A DNA stretch of 64,000 nt, taken from the NCBI RefSeq assembly GCF_013364275.1, contig NZ_CP054932.1:3658001-3722000 (forward strand), read 5' to 3'. This DNA comes from Actinomadura sp. NAK00032 (GTDB taxonomy: Bacteria > Actinomycetota > Actinomycetes > Streptosporangiales > Streptosporangiaceae). Positions 33,621 to 42,479 of the stretch are shown piece after piece. Both the position numbers and the translations under genes were made by a program. Positions within the stretch are counted from its first letter, which is position 1. Each line of letters opens with the position of its first letter. The notes under the pieces are model-generated. The model saw only the letters and a list, made by a program, of their open reading frames with translations. It was not told the origin of the DNA and searched no databases.

Positions 33621-34606
33621 CGAAGCCCGTCGCCGTCTACACCGACGTGGTCGACACGGACCCGGGCCCCGGCGTCGAGCTGCTGGAGCGTGCCGGCTTC
33701 GCGGTCCGGTTCGCCCGCACGCCCGCGCCCGAGGACATCGTCGCCGCCGCCGCGGACGCGGACGCGCTGCTGCTCGGCTACGCCGAGGTCGGCCGACCGC
33801 TCCTGGACGCGCTTCCCGGCGTGGGCATGGTCGCGACGCAGTCGGTCGGCTACGACATGGTCGACCTCGACGCCTGCCGCGAGCGCGGTGTCTGGGTCGC
33901 CAACGTTCCGGGAGCCGCGACCGAGGAGGTCGCGTCCCACGCGCTCGCCATGACGCTCGCCCTCCTGCGCGGGCTGCCCCGGCTGGACCGCGACGTCCGC
34001 GCTGGGGTGTGGGACGCGACGCGGCACGGCCTGCGGCGGCTCTCGGAGACGACCGTCGGCGTCGTCGGCCTCGGGCGGATCGGCCGCCGCTACGCCGGCT
34101 TCGTCCGCCCGCTCGCCGGCCGCGTCGTCGGGCACGACCCCGTCGCCGCCGCCGTGGACGGCGTCGAGCCGCTGGCGCTCGACGCGTTGCTGGCGTGCAG
34201 CGACGTCGTCAGCCTGCACCTGCCCCTGACCGCCGCCACCCGCGGCCTGCTGGACGCCCGGCGGCTCGGCCTGATGCGCGACGGCGCGGCGCTCGTGAAC
34301 GTGTCGCGCGCGGGCCTGGTCGACCACGGCGCGCTGCTGCGGTGCCTGGACGAGGGCCGCCTGTCGGGCGCCGCCCTCGACGTGCTGCCGCGGGAGCCGC
34401 CCGAGCCGGACGACCCGCTCGTCCGCCATCCCCGGGTGCTCGTCACGCCGCACGCCGCGTACCTGTCGGCGGCCAGCACCCTTGACTACGTTCTCGAACA
34501 GGCCCGGAACGTCGTCGAGTGGCATGCCCGCGGCCGGCCCGTCTCCGCCGTCCTGGAGGGGCGTCCGAGAGGGCCGGGCGGGCGGCCGCGAGCGGCGCTG
34601 GACTGA
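33617..34606 (+). CDS. D-isomer-specific 2-hydroxyacid dehydrogenase
   Basis: A 329-residue NAD-dependent oxidoreductase that interconverts a 2-hydroxy and a 2-oxo acid. The nucleotide-binding core reads VVGLGRIGRRYAG; catalytic residues are the Arg in VNVSRAGLVD, the Glu in LPREPPEPDDP and the His in VTPHAAYLS. ATG 33617 overlaps the ThDP-enzyme stop (ATGA), so the two products are probably used together. Its C-terminal ~20 residues are Arg/Gly/Pro-rich and likely disordered. Confidence 0.88.
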   Translation: MTKPVAVYTDVVDTDPGPGVELLERAGFAVRFARTPAPEDIVAAAADADALLLGYAEVGRPLLDALPGVGMVATQSVGYDMVDLDACRERGVWVANVPGAATEEVASHALAMTLALLRGLPRLDRDVRAGVWDATRHGLRRLSETTVGVVGLGRIGRRYAGFVRPLAGRVVGHDPVAAAVDGVEPLALDALLACSDVVSLHLPLTAATRGLLDARRLGLMRDGAALVNVSRAGLVDHGALLRCLDEGRLSGAALDVLPREPPEPDDPLVRHPRVLVTPHAAYLSAASTLDYVLEQARNVVEWHARGRPVSAVLEGRPRGPGGRPRAALD

Positions 34607-34657
34607 GCCACGGCCGTCTGACAACCTGACCATCCACAGCACACGAGGTGAGAACGG

Positions 34658-35272
34658 ATGCCACGACCGAGCGTCGTAGCGGAGCGCCGCGACCAGATCC
34701 TGCGGGCGGCCTGCGAGGTCGTCAGCGAGCGGGGGTACAAGGCGCTGCGCGTGACCGACGTGGCCAGGCGCGCCAAACTCAGTACCGGCTCCGTCCACTA
34801 CTACTTCGAGACGAAGCGCGACCTCGTGCACGCCGCGTTCGAGTACAACTTCACCCGTTCGCTGGAGCGCCGCAAGCAGATCCTGGACCGCCATCCCAAC
34901 GCCAGGGAGCGGCTGCGCGCGTTCGTCGACTCCTACCTCCCGCACGACGAGGAGACCGCGGCCGCCTGGCGCGTCTGGGCCGAGACCTGGGTCGAGGCGC
35001 TGCACGACCCCGACCTGCGCGAGCTCAACGAGCGGATCTACGGCGAGTGGCGCAGCGTGATCGCCGAGATCATCCGTGCCGGGCAGACCGAGGGGCTGAT
35101 CGTCCAGGGGGACCGCGTGCTGCTCGCCAACGCGCTGGTCAGCATGATCGACGGCCTCGCGATCCAGGCCCTCGCCGGGTCCCGGCACATGACGATCGAG
35201 CGGATGCGGAGCGTCTGCGACCACCTGCTCGCGACGATGTCCGCCGAGCCCGCCCAGGCCGCCATCGGCTGA
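34658..35272 (+). CDS. TetR-family regulator
   Basis: A 204-residue TetR repressor. The helix-turn-helix lies in residues ~9-55 (RRDQILRAACEVVSERGYKALRVTDV, RRAKLSTGSVHYYFETKRDL), followed by a ligand/dimer domain. GAGGTGAG precedes ATG 34658. A near-perfect dyad lies just downstream of it, before the acyl-CoA dehydrogenase operon, and a related dyad precedes the ABC operon upstream. It therefore probably controls both, and itself as the last gene of the first operon. The inducer is likely the imported compound or its CoA ester. Confidence 0.9.
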   Translation: MPRPSVVAERRDQILRAACEVVSERGYKALRVTDVARRAKLSTGSVHYYFETKRDLVHAAFEYNFTRSLERRKQILDRHPNARERLRAFVDSYLPHDEETAAAWRVWAETWVEALHDPDLRELNERIYGEWRSVIAEIIRAGQTEGLIVQGDRVLLANALVSMIDGLAIQALAGSRHMTIERMRSVCDHLLATMSAEPAQAAIG

Positions 35273-35285
35273 GCGGGCCCCGCCC

Positions 35286-35335
35286 GCCTCCGGACGCCCG
35301 CCGCCCGGAGGCCCCCCGCACGGCCCGGCCGTGCG
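35286..35335. terminator. Double hairpin after the TetR gene
   Basis: Two adjacent stems: GCCTCCGG (35286-35293) pairs with CCGGAGGC (35305-35312), and CGCACGGCC with GGCCGTGCG (35317-35335, single-base loop). Located between the TetR stop and the TTGACA of the next promoter, they probably end the first operon. Confidence 0.6.
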
Positions 35336-35342
35336 CACCCCC

Positions 35343-35400
35343 TTGACAGCCTGTTGCGCCCTGCCCCACGATCACACAAACATAACTGACGGGTCAGTTA
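35343..35400 (+). promoter_or_regulatory. Promoter with TetR-type operator (acyl-CoA operon)
   Basis: TTGACA (35343-35348) is a -35 candidate. TAACTGACGGGTCAGTTA (35383-35400) is an 18-base dyad with two perfect 8-base arms. It ends 21 bases before the acyl-CoA dehydrogenase start codon. This and the related dyad at 28043 are the evidence that one TetR controls both operons. Confidence 0.75.
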
Positions 35401-35421
35401 ATTTTCATCGGGAGCCCCTCC

Positions 35422-36588
35422 ATGTCCTACGACCTCACCGACGGGATCGAGCTGAGCGACGAACAGCGCGAGTTCGTCACGCTCGCCCGCGACTTCGCCC
35501 GCAACGAGATCCGCCCCCGCTCGCGCGCCGTCGACGAGGCGGACACCGAGGCCCCCATGGACCTGTGGGCCAAGGCCGCCGAGATCGGGCTCGCGGCCTA
35601 CATGCTGCCCGCCGAGTACGGGGGCGGCGGCGTGACCGACCTCGTGACCCAGTGCCTCGTCCAGCAGGAGCTGTGCCACGGCGACATCGGCATCGCCAAC
35701 TTCCTCACCTCCGGCTCGTTCTTCGCCGACCCGATCCTGTCCCTCGGCAGCGCCGAGCAGAAGCGCAAGTGGATCACCCCGCTCACCGGCGCCACGCCGC
35801 CGGTGACCAGCGTCGCCGTCACCGAGCCCGGCGTGGGGTCCGACGCCGCCGCGCTGCAGACGCGCGCGGTCCGCGACGGCGACCACTACGTCCTCAACGG
35901 GTCCAAGACGTGGATCTCGAACGCCCCCCTGTCGCAGTACTTCGTCGTGTTCGCCACCGTCGACCCGGCCCTGCGCTCGCGCGGGGTGACCGCGTTCGTC
36001 GTCGAGCGCGACCGCGCGGGCCTCACGGTCGGCGCGCCCATGCGCAAGTACGGCCAGCGCGGCACCCTGAACGCGGAGGTCTTCCTGGAGGACGTCCGCG
36101 TCCCGGCCGAGAACCGGCTCGGCGAGGAGGGCAAGGGCTTCTACGGGCTCATGCACACCTTCGACGCGTCGCGGATCCTCATCGGCGCGGCCGCGACGGG
36201 CCTGGCCCGCGCGGTCCTGGAGGACGCCGTCCGGTACGCGCGGGAGCGGGTCCAGTTCGGCAAGCCGATCATCGAGCACCAGGCCGTCGCGTTCCGCCTC
36301 GCCGACATGGCCGCGCGGACCGACGTCTCCCACCTCGTCACCATGCGGGCGGCGCGGCTGTACGACGCCGGCGCGCCGGTCACCGCGGCCTCGGCGGTCG
36401 CGAAGCTGACCGCGTCGGAGAACGCGACGTGGGTGGCCGACGCCGGGCTGATGACGCACGGCGGCTGGGGCTACTCGCGGGAGTTCATGGTCGAGAAGTG
36501 GCTGCGGGACGCCAAGCTGGAGGAGTTGGAGGAGGGCACCTCCGACATCCAGCGCCTCATCATCTCGCGTGCCGTGGCCGGGCGATGA
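35422..36588 (+). CDS. Acyl-CoA dehydrogenase
   Basis: A 388-residue flavoenzyme that introduces an alpha,beta double bond into an acyl-CoA. Signature stretches: SVAVTEPGVGSDAAALQTRA, KYGQRGTLNAEVFLEDVRVP, and the C-terminal catalytic Glu in LEEGTSDIQR (E371). ATG 35422 follows GGGAGC. First gene of a tightly packed operon (next gene overlaps by ATGA), consistent with beta-oxidation-like processing of the compound whose CoA ester the neighbouring ligase forms. Confidence 0.92.
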   Translation: MSYDLTDGIELSDEQREFVTLARDFARNEIRPRSRAVDEADTEAPMDLWAKAAEIGLAAYMLPAEYGGGGVTDLVTQCLVQQELCHGDIGIANFLTSGSFFADPILSLGSAEQKRKWITPLTGATPPVTSVAVTEPGVGSDAAALQTRAVRDGDHYVLNGSKTWISNAPLSQYFVVFATVDPALRSRGVTAFVVERDRAGLTVGAPMRKYGQRGTLNAEVFLEDVRVPAENRLGEEGKGFYGLMHTFDASRILIGAAATGLARAVLEDAVRYARERVQFGKPIIEHQAVAFRLADMAARTDVSHLVTMRAARLYDAGAPVTAASAVAKLTASENATWVADAGLMTHGGWGYSREFMVEKWLRDAKLEELEEGTSDIQRLIISRAVAGR

Positions 36589-38675
36589 GCGGCTCCCTGT
36601 CGGTCTTCTCCGACCCGAAGTCCGTCGCCGTCGTCGGCGCCTCGCCCGACCCCGCCAAGTGGGGCCACTGGATCGCCCGCGGCGCCCTGCGCGGCGCCCA
36701 CCGGCGCGACGTCCACCTCGTCAACGCCAGGGGCGCCGCCATCGAGGGCGTCCGGTCGGCCCGGTCGCTCGGCGAGCTGCCGTCCGTGCCGGAGCTGGTC
36801 GTCCTGACCACCCCGGCGCGGACGATCCCCGCCGTCGTGGACGAGGCGCTCGCCCTGGGCGTCAAGGGGTTCCTCGGGATCACCGCCCACATCGACCTCG
36901 CCAACGGCGAGCCCGGCCTGGAGCGCCGGCTCGCCGACCGGATCCGCCGGGCCGGCGCCCGGATCGTCGGGCCGAACTGCCTCGGCCTGTACGACGCGGA
37001 TGCCGAGCTGGAGCTCGCCTGGGGCACGTTCGTCCCGGGCGGCATCGCGATCGTGTCGCAGTCCGGGCAGCTCGGCCTGGAGATCGCCGGGCTCGCGGCC
37101 CACGCGGGCCTCGGCGTCTCCCGGTTCGTCTCGGTCGGCAACCAGGTCGACGTCACCGCCGCCGACCTGCTCGCCGACCTCGTGGCGCACGAGGCGACCC
37201 GGACCGTCGTCCTCTACCTGGAGAGCTTCGGCGCGGGACGCGACCTCGTGGACGTCATGGCCCGGCTCCGCGCCGCGGGCAAGCGGGTCATCGTCCTCAC
37301 GGTGGGCGCCAGCGACGCGAGCCGGGCCGCGGCCCGGTCGCACACCGGCGCGCTGACCGCCTCGACCGACGTCGTCGCGGCGGCCTGCCGGGCGGCCGGA
37401 GCCGTCCTCGTGGAGACCCCCGCGCAGGCGATCGACCTCGCGCACCTGCTGGCCGGCGGCCCGCTGCCCGCCGGGGACCGCGTCGCGATCGTCAGCGACA
37501 GCGGCGGCCAGGGCGCGATCGCCGCGGACGTGATGGCCCGCAACCGCCTCAGTGTGGCGCCGCTCTCGGACGGGACGCGGGACGCCGTCGCCGCCCTGCT
37601 CCCCGAGGGCGCCGGGGCGGCCAACCCCGTCGACCTCGCCGGCGCGGGCGAGCAGGACCTCGACACCTACGCCCGCGTCGTCGACGTGCTCCTGCGCAGC
37701 GGCGAGGTGGACGCGGTCGTCCTGTCGGGGTACTTCGGCTGCTACGGCGCCGACACCCCGACGCTCGTCGAGCGGGAGCTGGAGGTGGCCGCGTCGCTCG
37801 GGCTGTCGGCCGCCGAGCACGGCCGCCCGGTGCTCGCGCACAGCATGAGCCGCGACTCGGAGGCGGTGCGGGAGCTGCGCGCCCGCTCCGTCCCCGCGCT
37901 GTTCACCATCGACGCGGTGGCGCGGTCGCTCGGGCTCGCGGTCGAACTCGGCCGCTCCGGACCGCCGGGGGACGCCGCGCGGCGCGCCGCGCCCGCCGCG
38001 CCGTCCGGCGAGGCCGGCGAGGCGCTGCCCTACCTCGCGGGCCGCGACCTCCTCGCCGGCGCGGGCCTGCGCTACCCCCGCGCGGTCGCGGTCCGGACCC
38101 CGCAGGACGCCGCCGCGGCGGCGCGGAGCATGCCGGGGCCCTTCGTCCTCAAGGCCGGCTGGCTGGAGCACAAGACGGAGGTCGGCGGCGTGGCGGTCGG
38201 CCTGCCGGACCCGGACGCCGCGCGCGCCGCCCTCACCGACATGGCCGCCCGGCTGGGAGAGGGCGACTACGTCCTGGAGGAGATGGACGCCCGCGCCGAC
38301 GTCGTCGAACTCATCGTCGGCGCCCGCCGGGACGACGCCTTCGGACCCGTCGTCCTCGTCGGGATCGGCGGGGTCCAGGCCGAGGTGTACCGGGACGTCG
38401 CGCTCGCGCTCGCGCCCGTCGGCGCGGCCGAGGCCCGCCGCCTCGTCGCGTCGCTCGCCGGGCTGCCCCTGCTCACCGGGTTCCGCGGCCGCCCGGCCGC
38501 CGACCTCGACGCGGTCGCCGAGAGCGTCGCGGCCGTGTCCCGGCTCATCGCGGACGACCCCCGCGTCGCCGAATGCGAGGTCAACCCGCTGCGCGCCGGG
38601 CCCGAGGGCGCGATCGCCGTCGACGCCCTCGTCCTCGCCGCCGCGCCGGCCCCGCCCCCGCCCACCGACCAGTGA
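36585..38675 (+). CDS. NDP-forming acyl-CoA synthetase (ACD family)
   Basis: A 696-residue single-chain acyl-CoA synthetase (NDP-forming), related to acetate-CoA ligase and protein acetyltransferases. Order: CoA-binding domain (SVFSDPKSVAVVGASPDP), succinyl-CoA-synthetase-like flavodoxin domains with ARSHTGALTAS, and a C-terminal ATP-grasp domain (LKAGWLEHKTEVGGV, ECEVNPLRAG). No GNAT domain follows, so it is not a Pat acetyltransferase fusion. It probably activates the acid used by the adjacent acyl-CoA dehydrogenase. Confidence 0.88.
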   Translation: MSGSLSVFSDPKSVAVVGASPDPAKWGHWIARGALRGAHRRDVHLVNARGAAIEGVRSARSLGELPSVPELVVLTTPARTIPAVVDEALALGVKGFLGITAHIDLANGEPGLERRLADRIRRAGARIVGPNCLGLYDADAELELAWGTFVPGGIAIVSQSGQLGLEIAGLAAHAGLGVSRFVSVGNQVDVTAADLLADLVAHEATRTVVLYLESFGAGRDLVDVMARLRAAGKRVIVLTVGASDASRAAARSHTGALTASTDVVAAACRAAGAVLVETPAQAIDLAHLLAGGPLPAGDRVAIVSDSGGQGAIAADVMARNRLSVAPLSDGTRDAVAALLPEGAGAANPVDLAGAGEQDLDTYARVVDVLLRSGEVDAVVLSGYFGCYGADTPTLVERELEVAASLGLSAAEHGRPVLAHSMSRDSEAVRELRARSVPALFTIDAVARSLGLAVELGRSGPPGDAARRAAPAAPSGEAGEALPYLAGRDLLAGAGLRYPRAVAVRTPQDAAAAARSMPGPFVLKAGWLEHKTEVGGVAVGLPDPDAARAALTDMAARLGEGDYVLEEMDARADVVELIVGARRDDAFGPVVLVGIGGVQAEVYRDVALALAPVGAAEARRLVASLAGLPLLTGFRGRPAADLDAVAESVAAVSRLIADDPRVAECEVNPLRAGPEGAIAVDALVLAAAPAPPPPTDQ

Positions 38676-38683
38676 GGGAAACC

Positions 38684-39493
38684 ATGATCGAGAAGTCACC
38701 GCTCGCCGAGTTCGCCGGGCAGGTCGCCGTCGTCACGGGCGGCGGTTCGGGCATCGGGCGCGCCATCGCCGTCCGCTACGCCGCCGGGGGCGGGACCGTC
38801 GTCGTCATCGGCCGGCGGGCCGAGCCGCTGGCGGAGACCGCCCGCATCGCCGAGGGCCTCGGCGCCGAGGCCGCGGTCGTGACCTGCGACGTGCGCGACG
38901 CCGACGCGCTCACGGCCGCGATCGACGGCGTCGCGGCCGAGCACGGCCGCATCGACGCGATGGTGAACAACGCGGCGGGCAACTTCGTGTGCCCGGCCGA
39001 GGACCTCTCGCCCGGGGGCTGGCGCGCCGTGGTCGACATCGTCCTCAACGGCACGTTCTACGGCACCCGCGCCGCGGGCCGCCACATGCTCGCCGCGGGC
39101 CGGGGCGCGATCCTGAACGTCATCGCCAGCTACGCCTGGCACGGGCATCCCGGGACCGTCCACAGCGCGGCGGCGAAGGGCGGCGTCCTCGCGATGACGC
39201 GCACCCTCGCCTCCGAGTGGGGCGGACGCGGAGTGCGGGTCAACTGCATCTCCCCGGGCCCCACCGAGACCGAGGGCGCCGGCGCCGCGCTGTGGCCCAC
39301 CGAGGAGGACCGCCGCCGCGTGCTCGGCAGCGTCCCCGCGAACCGGTTCACCACGCCGGAGGAGGTGGCCGAGTCGGCGGCGTTCCTGCTCGACCCCCGG
39401 CGCGCCGCCTACATCACCGGCGACGTCCTGTCCGTGGACGGCGGCCAGTGGCTCGGCAAGGCCGTCTACTCCGACTCCTCGGCACGCGCGTGA
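38684..39493 (+). CDS. SDR oxidoreductase, 2,4-dienoyl-CoA reductase-like
   Basis: A 269-residue short-chain dehydrogenase. NADP-binding GGGSGIGRAI, the NNAAGNFVCPAEDLS motif and HSAAAKGGVLAMTRTLA (in place of the usual YxxxK) match the 2,4-dienoyl-CoA reductase/peroxisomal enoyl reductase branch of the SDR family. ATG 38684 follows GAGGGAA. Position between an acyl-CoA synthetase and an aldehyde dehydrogenase gene supports a CoA-ester substrate. It overlaps the next gene by 4 bases (GTGA). Confidence 0.85.
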   Translation: MIEKSPLAEFAGQVAVVTGGGSGIGRAIAVRYAAGGGTVVVIGRRAEPLAETARIAEGLGAEAAVVTCDVRDADALTAAIDGVAAEHGRIDAMVNNAAGNFVCPAEDLSPGGWRAVVDIVLNGTFYGTRAAGRHMLAAGRGAILNVIASYAWHGHPGTVHSAAAKGGVLAMTRTLASEWGGRGVRVNCISPGPTETEGAGAALWPTEEDRRRVLGSVPANRFTTPEEVAESAAFLLDPRRAAYITGDVLSVDGGQWLGKAVYSDSSARA

Positions 39494-40938
39494 GCGCCCG
39501 GCGGGCCGGCCGCCGTCCCGAATGGGACCGGTCGGCGGTGTACGTCGGCGGCCGGTGGCGCGCGACGGCGCACGGCCGGACCATCGAGGTCGAGAACCCG
39601 GCGACCGAAGCGGTGACCGGGACCGCCGCCGACGCCGGAGCCGAGGACGCCGCGGCCGCCGTGTCCGCCGCGGCGGCGGCCTTCCCGTCGTGGTCGGCCA
39701 TGCCGCCGCACGAGCGGCTGGCCGTGCTCGGACGCGTCCACACCGCCCTCGAACACCGGCGCGACCTGCTCGTGGAGACGACCGTCGCCGAACTCGGCGC
39801 GCCCCTCCGCGTGGCCCGGGAGGCGCACATCGACACGGGGCTGGACGTCCTGCGCGCCTACCTCGACGCCGCCGGGGACCTCGCCTGGGAGGAGCGCGTC
39901 GGGAACTCGCTCGTCCTGCGCGAGGGCATCGGCGTGGCCGCCTGCGTCACCCCGTGGAACTACCCCTTCTACCAGGTCCTCGCCAAGATCGGCGGTGCCC
40001 TCGCCGCCGGCGCCGCCGTCGTGCTCAAACCGGCCGAGCTGACGCCGCTGTCGGCGTACCTGCTCACCGACGCGATCGACGAGGCGGGCGTCCCGCCGGG
40101 CGTCTTCAACCTGGTCCCCGGGCCGGGGCGGGTCGTCGGGGAGGCCCTCGCGGGCCACCCGGACGTGGACGCGATCTCCTTCACCGGCTCCACCCGGGTC
40201 GGCGCCCGCGTCGCGGCCGTCGCCGCCGCGGGGATCAAGCGCGTCAGCCTCGAACTGGGCGGCAAGTCCGCGAGCGTCGTCCTCCCCGGGGCCGACCTCG
40301 AAACGGCCGTGCGCGCGTCCGTCGACGCGGCCATGCTCAACTCCGGGCAGACCTGCACGGCCTGGACCCGGCTCCTCGTACCGCGCGCGGACCTCGAACC
40401 GGCGCTGCGCCTCGCCGCCGCGCACGCCGACGCGCTGATCGTGGGCGATCCGGCCCGCTCCGAGACCGACCTCGGGCCGGTCGCGTCGGCGCCGCAGCGG
40501 CGGACCGTCACGGGCTTCGTCGAGCGGGCCGGGGCCGCCGGCGCACGGATCGTCACCGGGGGAGCGGAGCGCCCGGCGGGACTGCCGCGCGGCCACTACG
40601 TGCGCCCGACCGTCGTCACCGATGTCGCGGCCGACGCGGAGATCGTCCAGGAGGAGGTGTTCGGGCCCGTCCTGACCGTCCAGCCCTATGACGGCGTCGA
40701 GGAGGCGGTCGCGCTCGCCAACGGCACGCCCTACGGGCTGGCCGGCGCCGTGTGGGGGCCGGACCGGGACGCGGCGGTCGCCGTCGCCCGCCGCCTGCGC
40801 ACCGGCCAGGTCGACGTCAACGGCGGCGCCTTCAACCCGGCCGCGCCCTTCGGCGGCTACGGGCGCTCCGGGAACGGCCGCGAACTGGGCCGCTGGGGGA
40901 TCGAGGAGTTCCTGGAGACCAAGGCGCTGCAGCTGTGA
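39490..40938 (+). CDS. Aldehyde dehydrogenase
   Basis: A 482-residue NAD(P)-dependent aldehyde dehydrogenase. Signature residues: CVTPWNYPF, the general-base Glu in LELGGKSA (E255), the catalytic nucleophile in SGQTCTAW (C289), and QEEVFGPVLTV. GTG 39490 overlaps the SDR stop codon. It would oxidise an aldehyde released by the pathway to the acid that the NDP-forming ligase can activate. Confidence 0.92.
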   Translation: MSARRAGRRPEWDRSAVYVGGRWRATAHGRTIEVENPATEAVTGTAADAGAEDAAAAVSAAAAAFPSWSAMPPHERLAVLGRVHTALEHRRDLLVETTVAELGAPLRVAREAHIDTGLDVLRAYLDAAGDLAWEERVGNSLVLREGIGVAACVTPWNYPFYQVLAKIGGALAAGAAVVLKPAELTPLSAYLLTDAIDEAGVPPGVFNLVPGPGRVVGEALAGHPDVDAISFTGSTRVGARVAAVAAAGIKRVSLELGGKSASVVLPGADLETAVRASVDAAMLNSGQTCTAWTRLLVPRADLEPALRLAAAHADALIVGDPARSETDLGPVASAPQRRTVTGFVERAGAAGARIVTGGAERPAGLPRGHYVRPTVVTDVAADAEIVQEEVFGPVLTVQPYDGVEEAVALANGTPYGLAGAVWGPDRDAAVAVARRLRTGQVDVNGGAFNPAAPFGGYGRSGNGRELGRWGIEEFLETKALQL

Positions 40939-40944
40939 CCGCCC

Positions 40945-41898
40945 GTGTCCGCCCGGCGTGACGCCCGCCTGGCGCTCGCGGCCGGTGTGCTCGTGGCCGT
41001 CACCGCGGTGTGGGGCTCGACCTTCCCCGTCTCCAAGGACCTGCTCACCCGGCTGCCGGTCCCGGACTTCCTGGCGCTCCGGTTCCTCACGGCCGCGCTC
41101 GTCGTCGGGCTCGTGCGCCCGGCGGCGGTCCTGCGCGCGGGATGGCGCGTGGCCGGCGTGGGCGCCGGGCTCGGGCTCGCGTACTTCTCGGGCCAGTACC
41201 TCCAGTTCGTGGGGCTCCAGCACACCGCGCCGACCGTGTCGGCCTTCGTGGTGTCCATGTACGTGGTGTTCACGCCGCTACTGGCCTGCGTGTTCGCGCG
41301 CAAGCCGCCGTCCGTCCGGGTGAGCGCCGCGACGCTCCTCGCCACGGGAGGCGTCGCGGCCATGTCCCTGCGGGGGTTCTCCCTCGGCTGGGGCGAGATG
41401 CTCACGCTCTTCGCGGCCTTGCTGTACGCGGTCCACATCCTCGCCCTCGGACGCTGGTCGCAGGCGCGGACCGCCTACGCGCTCGCCGTCGTGCAACTGG
41501 GGACCATGGGACTCGCCTTCCTCGCCGTCGCGTCCGTCGACGGGGTGCAGCCGCCGGCGACCCGCGACGTCCCGGCCTTCCTCTACCTGGCGATCGTCGC
41601 CGGAGGCATCGCACTGCTCGGGCAGACCTGGGCCCAAGCCCACCTCCCGGCATCGACGGTCTCGATCACCATGGTCCTGGAGCCGGTGTGGGCGGCCGTC
41701 ATCGGCCTGAGCGTCTTCGGTGAGCGCCTCGACGCGCGGATCGTCCTCGGCGGGATGCTCATCCTCACCGCACTGGTCGTGACCAACGCGCGCGGCTCCG
41801 GCGGCGCCCGGTGGCGCGGGCGGCGAAGACGCCCGGCTGACGGCCGGTGCGCGACCGCCGCGGATCCTCCAGCGAATACCCAGATCGGTGCCGGGTAG
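40945..41898 (+). CDS. EamA-family (DMT) transporter
   Basis: A 317-residue protein of the drug/metabolite transporter superfamily with ten predicted helices in two EamA repeats (AVTAVWGSTFPVSKDLL near the start; FGERLDARIVLGGMLILTALVV near the end). It begins 6 bases after the aldehyde dehydrogenase and probably belongs to the same operon. GTG 40945 has no clear ribosome-binding site, so the exact start is uncertain. Exporter of unknown solute. The last ~40 residues are Arg/Gly-rich. Confidence 0.85.
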   Translation: MSARRDARLALAAGVLVAVTAVWGSTFPVSKDLLTRLPVPDFLALRFLTAALVVGLVRPAAVLRAGWRVAGVGAGLGLAYFSGQYLQFVGLQHTAPTVSAFVVSMYVVFTPLLACVFARKPPSVRVSAATLLATGGVAAMSLRGFSLGWGEMLTLFAALLYAVHILALGRWSQARTAYALAVVQLGTMGLAFLAVASVDGVQPPATRDVPAFLYLAIVAGGIALLGQTWAQAHLPASTVSITMVLEPVWAAVIGLSVFGERLDARIVLGGMLILTALVVTNARGSGGARWRGRRRRPADGRCATAADPPANTQIGAG

Positions 41899-41921
41899 CA
41901 GCCGCCTGGGAGGGATGAACC

Positions 41922-42479
41922 ATGACCGCTGCCACCGGCCGGGCCGGCGCCGACGCCAGGCCGGCCAGTCTGCAGTTGCCCGGTATCGCGCTGGGGATCG
42001 GCCTCGGCGGCTTCGTCGACGGGATCCTGCTGCACCAGCTCCTGCAGTGGCACCACATGCTCAGCAGCACCGACACCGCCCGGATCGGGGTGAAGTACTA
42101 CGACCCGCACACGGTCTCCGGGCTGGAGATGAACACGGTGTGGGACGGCCTGTTCCATGTGCTGTGCTGGCTGGCAGTGCTGGCCGGGCTGTCCATCTTG
42201 TACTCCCGGGTCACCCATCGGCGCCGCCGGGTGTGGACCTCCCAGGTGCTGTGGGGATGGGTGCTGGTCGGCTGGGGGCTGTTCAACGTCGTCGAAGGCG
42301 TCGTCGACCACCAGATCCTCGGCATCCACCACGTGCGCGGCGGCCCGCACCAGATCTGGTGGGACGTCGGCTTCCTTCTCCTGGGCGCCGTGCTGGTGGC
42401 CGCCGGATGGCTCGTGCAGCGCACCGGAACCCCGTTCGACCCTGAGCCCGATGCCTCCTTCCGGCCGTGGAGCGCTTGA
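41922..42479 (+). CDS. DUF2243 membrane protein
   Basis: A 185-residue polytopic membrane protein with about four helices and the family motifs GFVDGILLHQLLQWHHMLS, NTVWDGLFHV and FNVVEGVVDHQILGIHHVR. DUF2243 proteins occur in actinobacteria and proteobacteria next to CtaG-like copper proteins; function is not established, but the many conserved His residues (HQLLQWHH, DHQILGIHH) suggest metal handling. GGGAGGGA lies before ATG 41922. It overlaps the CtaG-like gene (TGATG). Confidence 0.85.
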   Translation: MTAATGRAGADARPASLQLPGIALGIGLGGFVDGILLHQLLQWHHMLSSTDTARIGVKYYDPHTVSGLEMNTVWDGLFHVLCWLAVLAGLSILYSRVTHRRRRVWTSQVLWGWVLVGWGLFNVVEGVVDHQILGIHHVRGGPHQIWWDVGFLLLGAVLVAAGWLVQRTGTPFDPEPDASFRPWSA

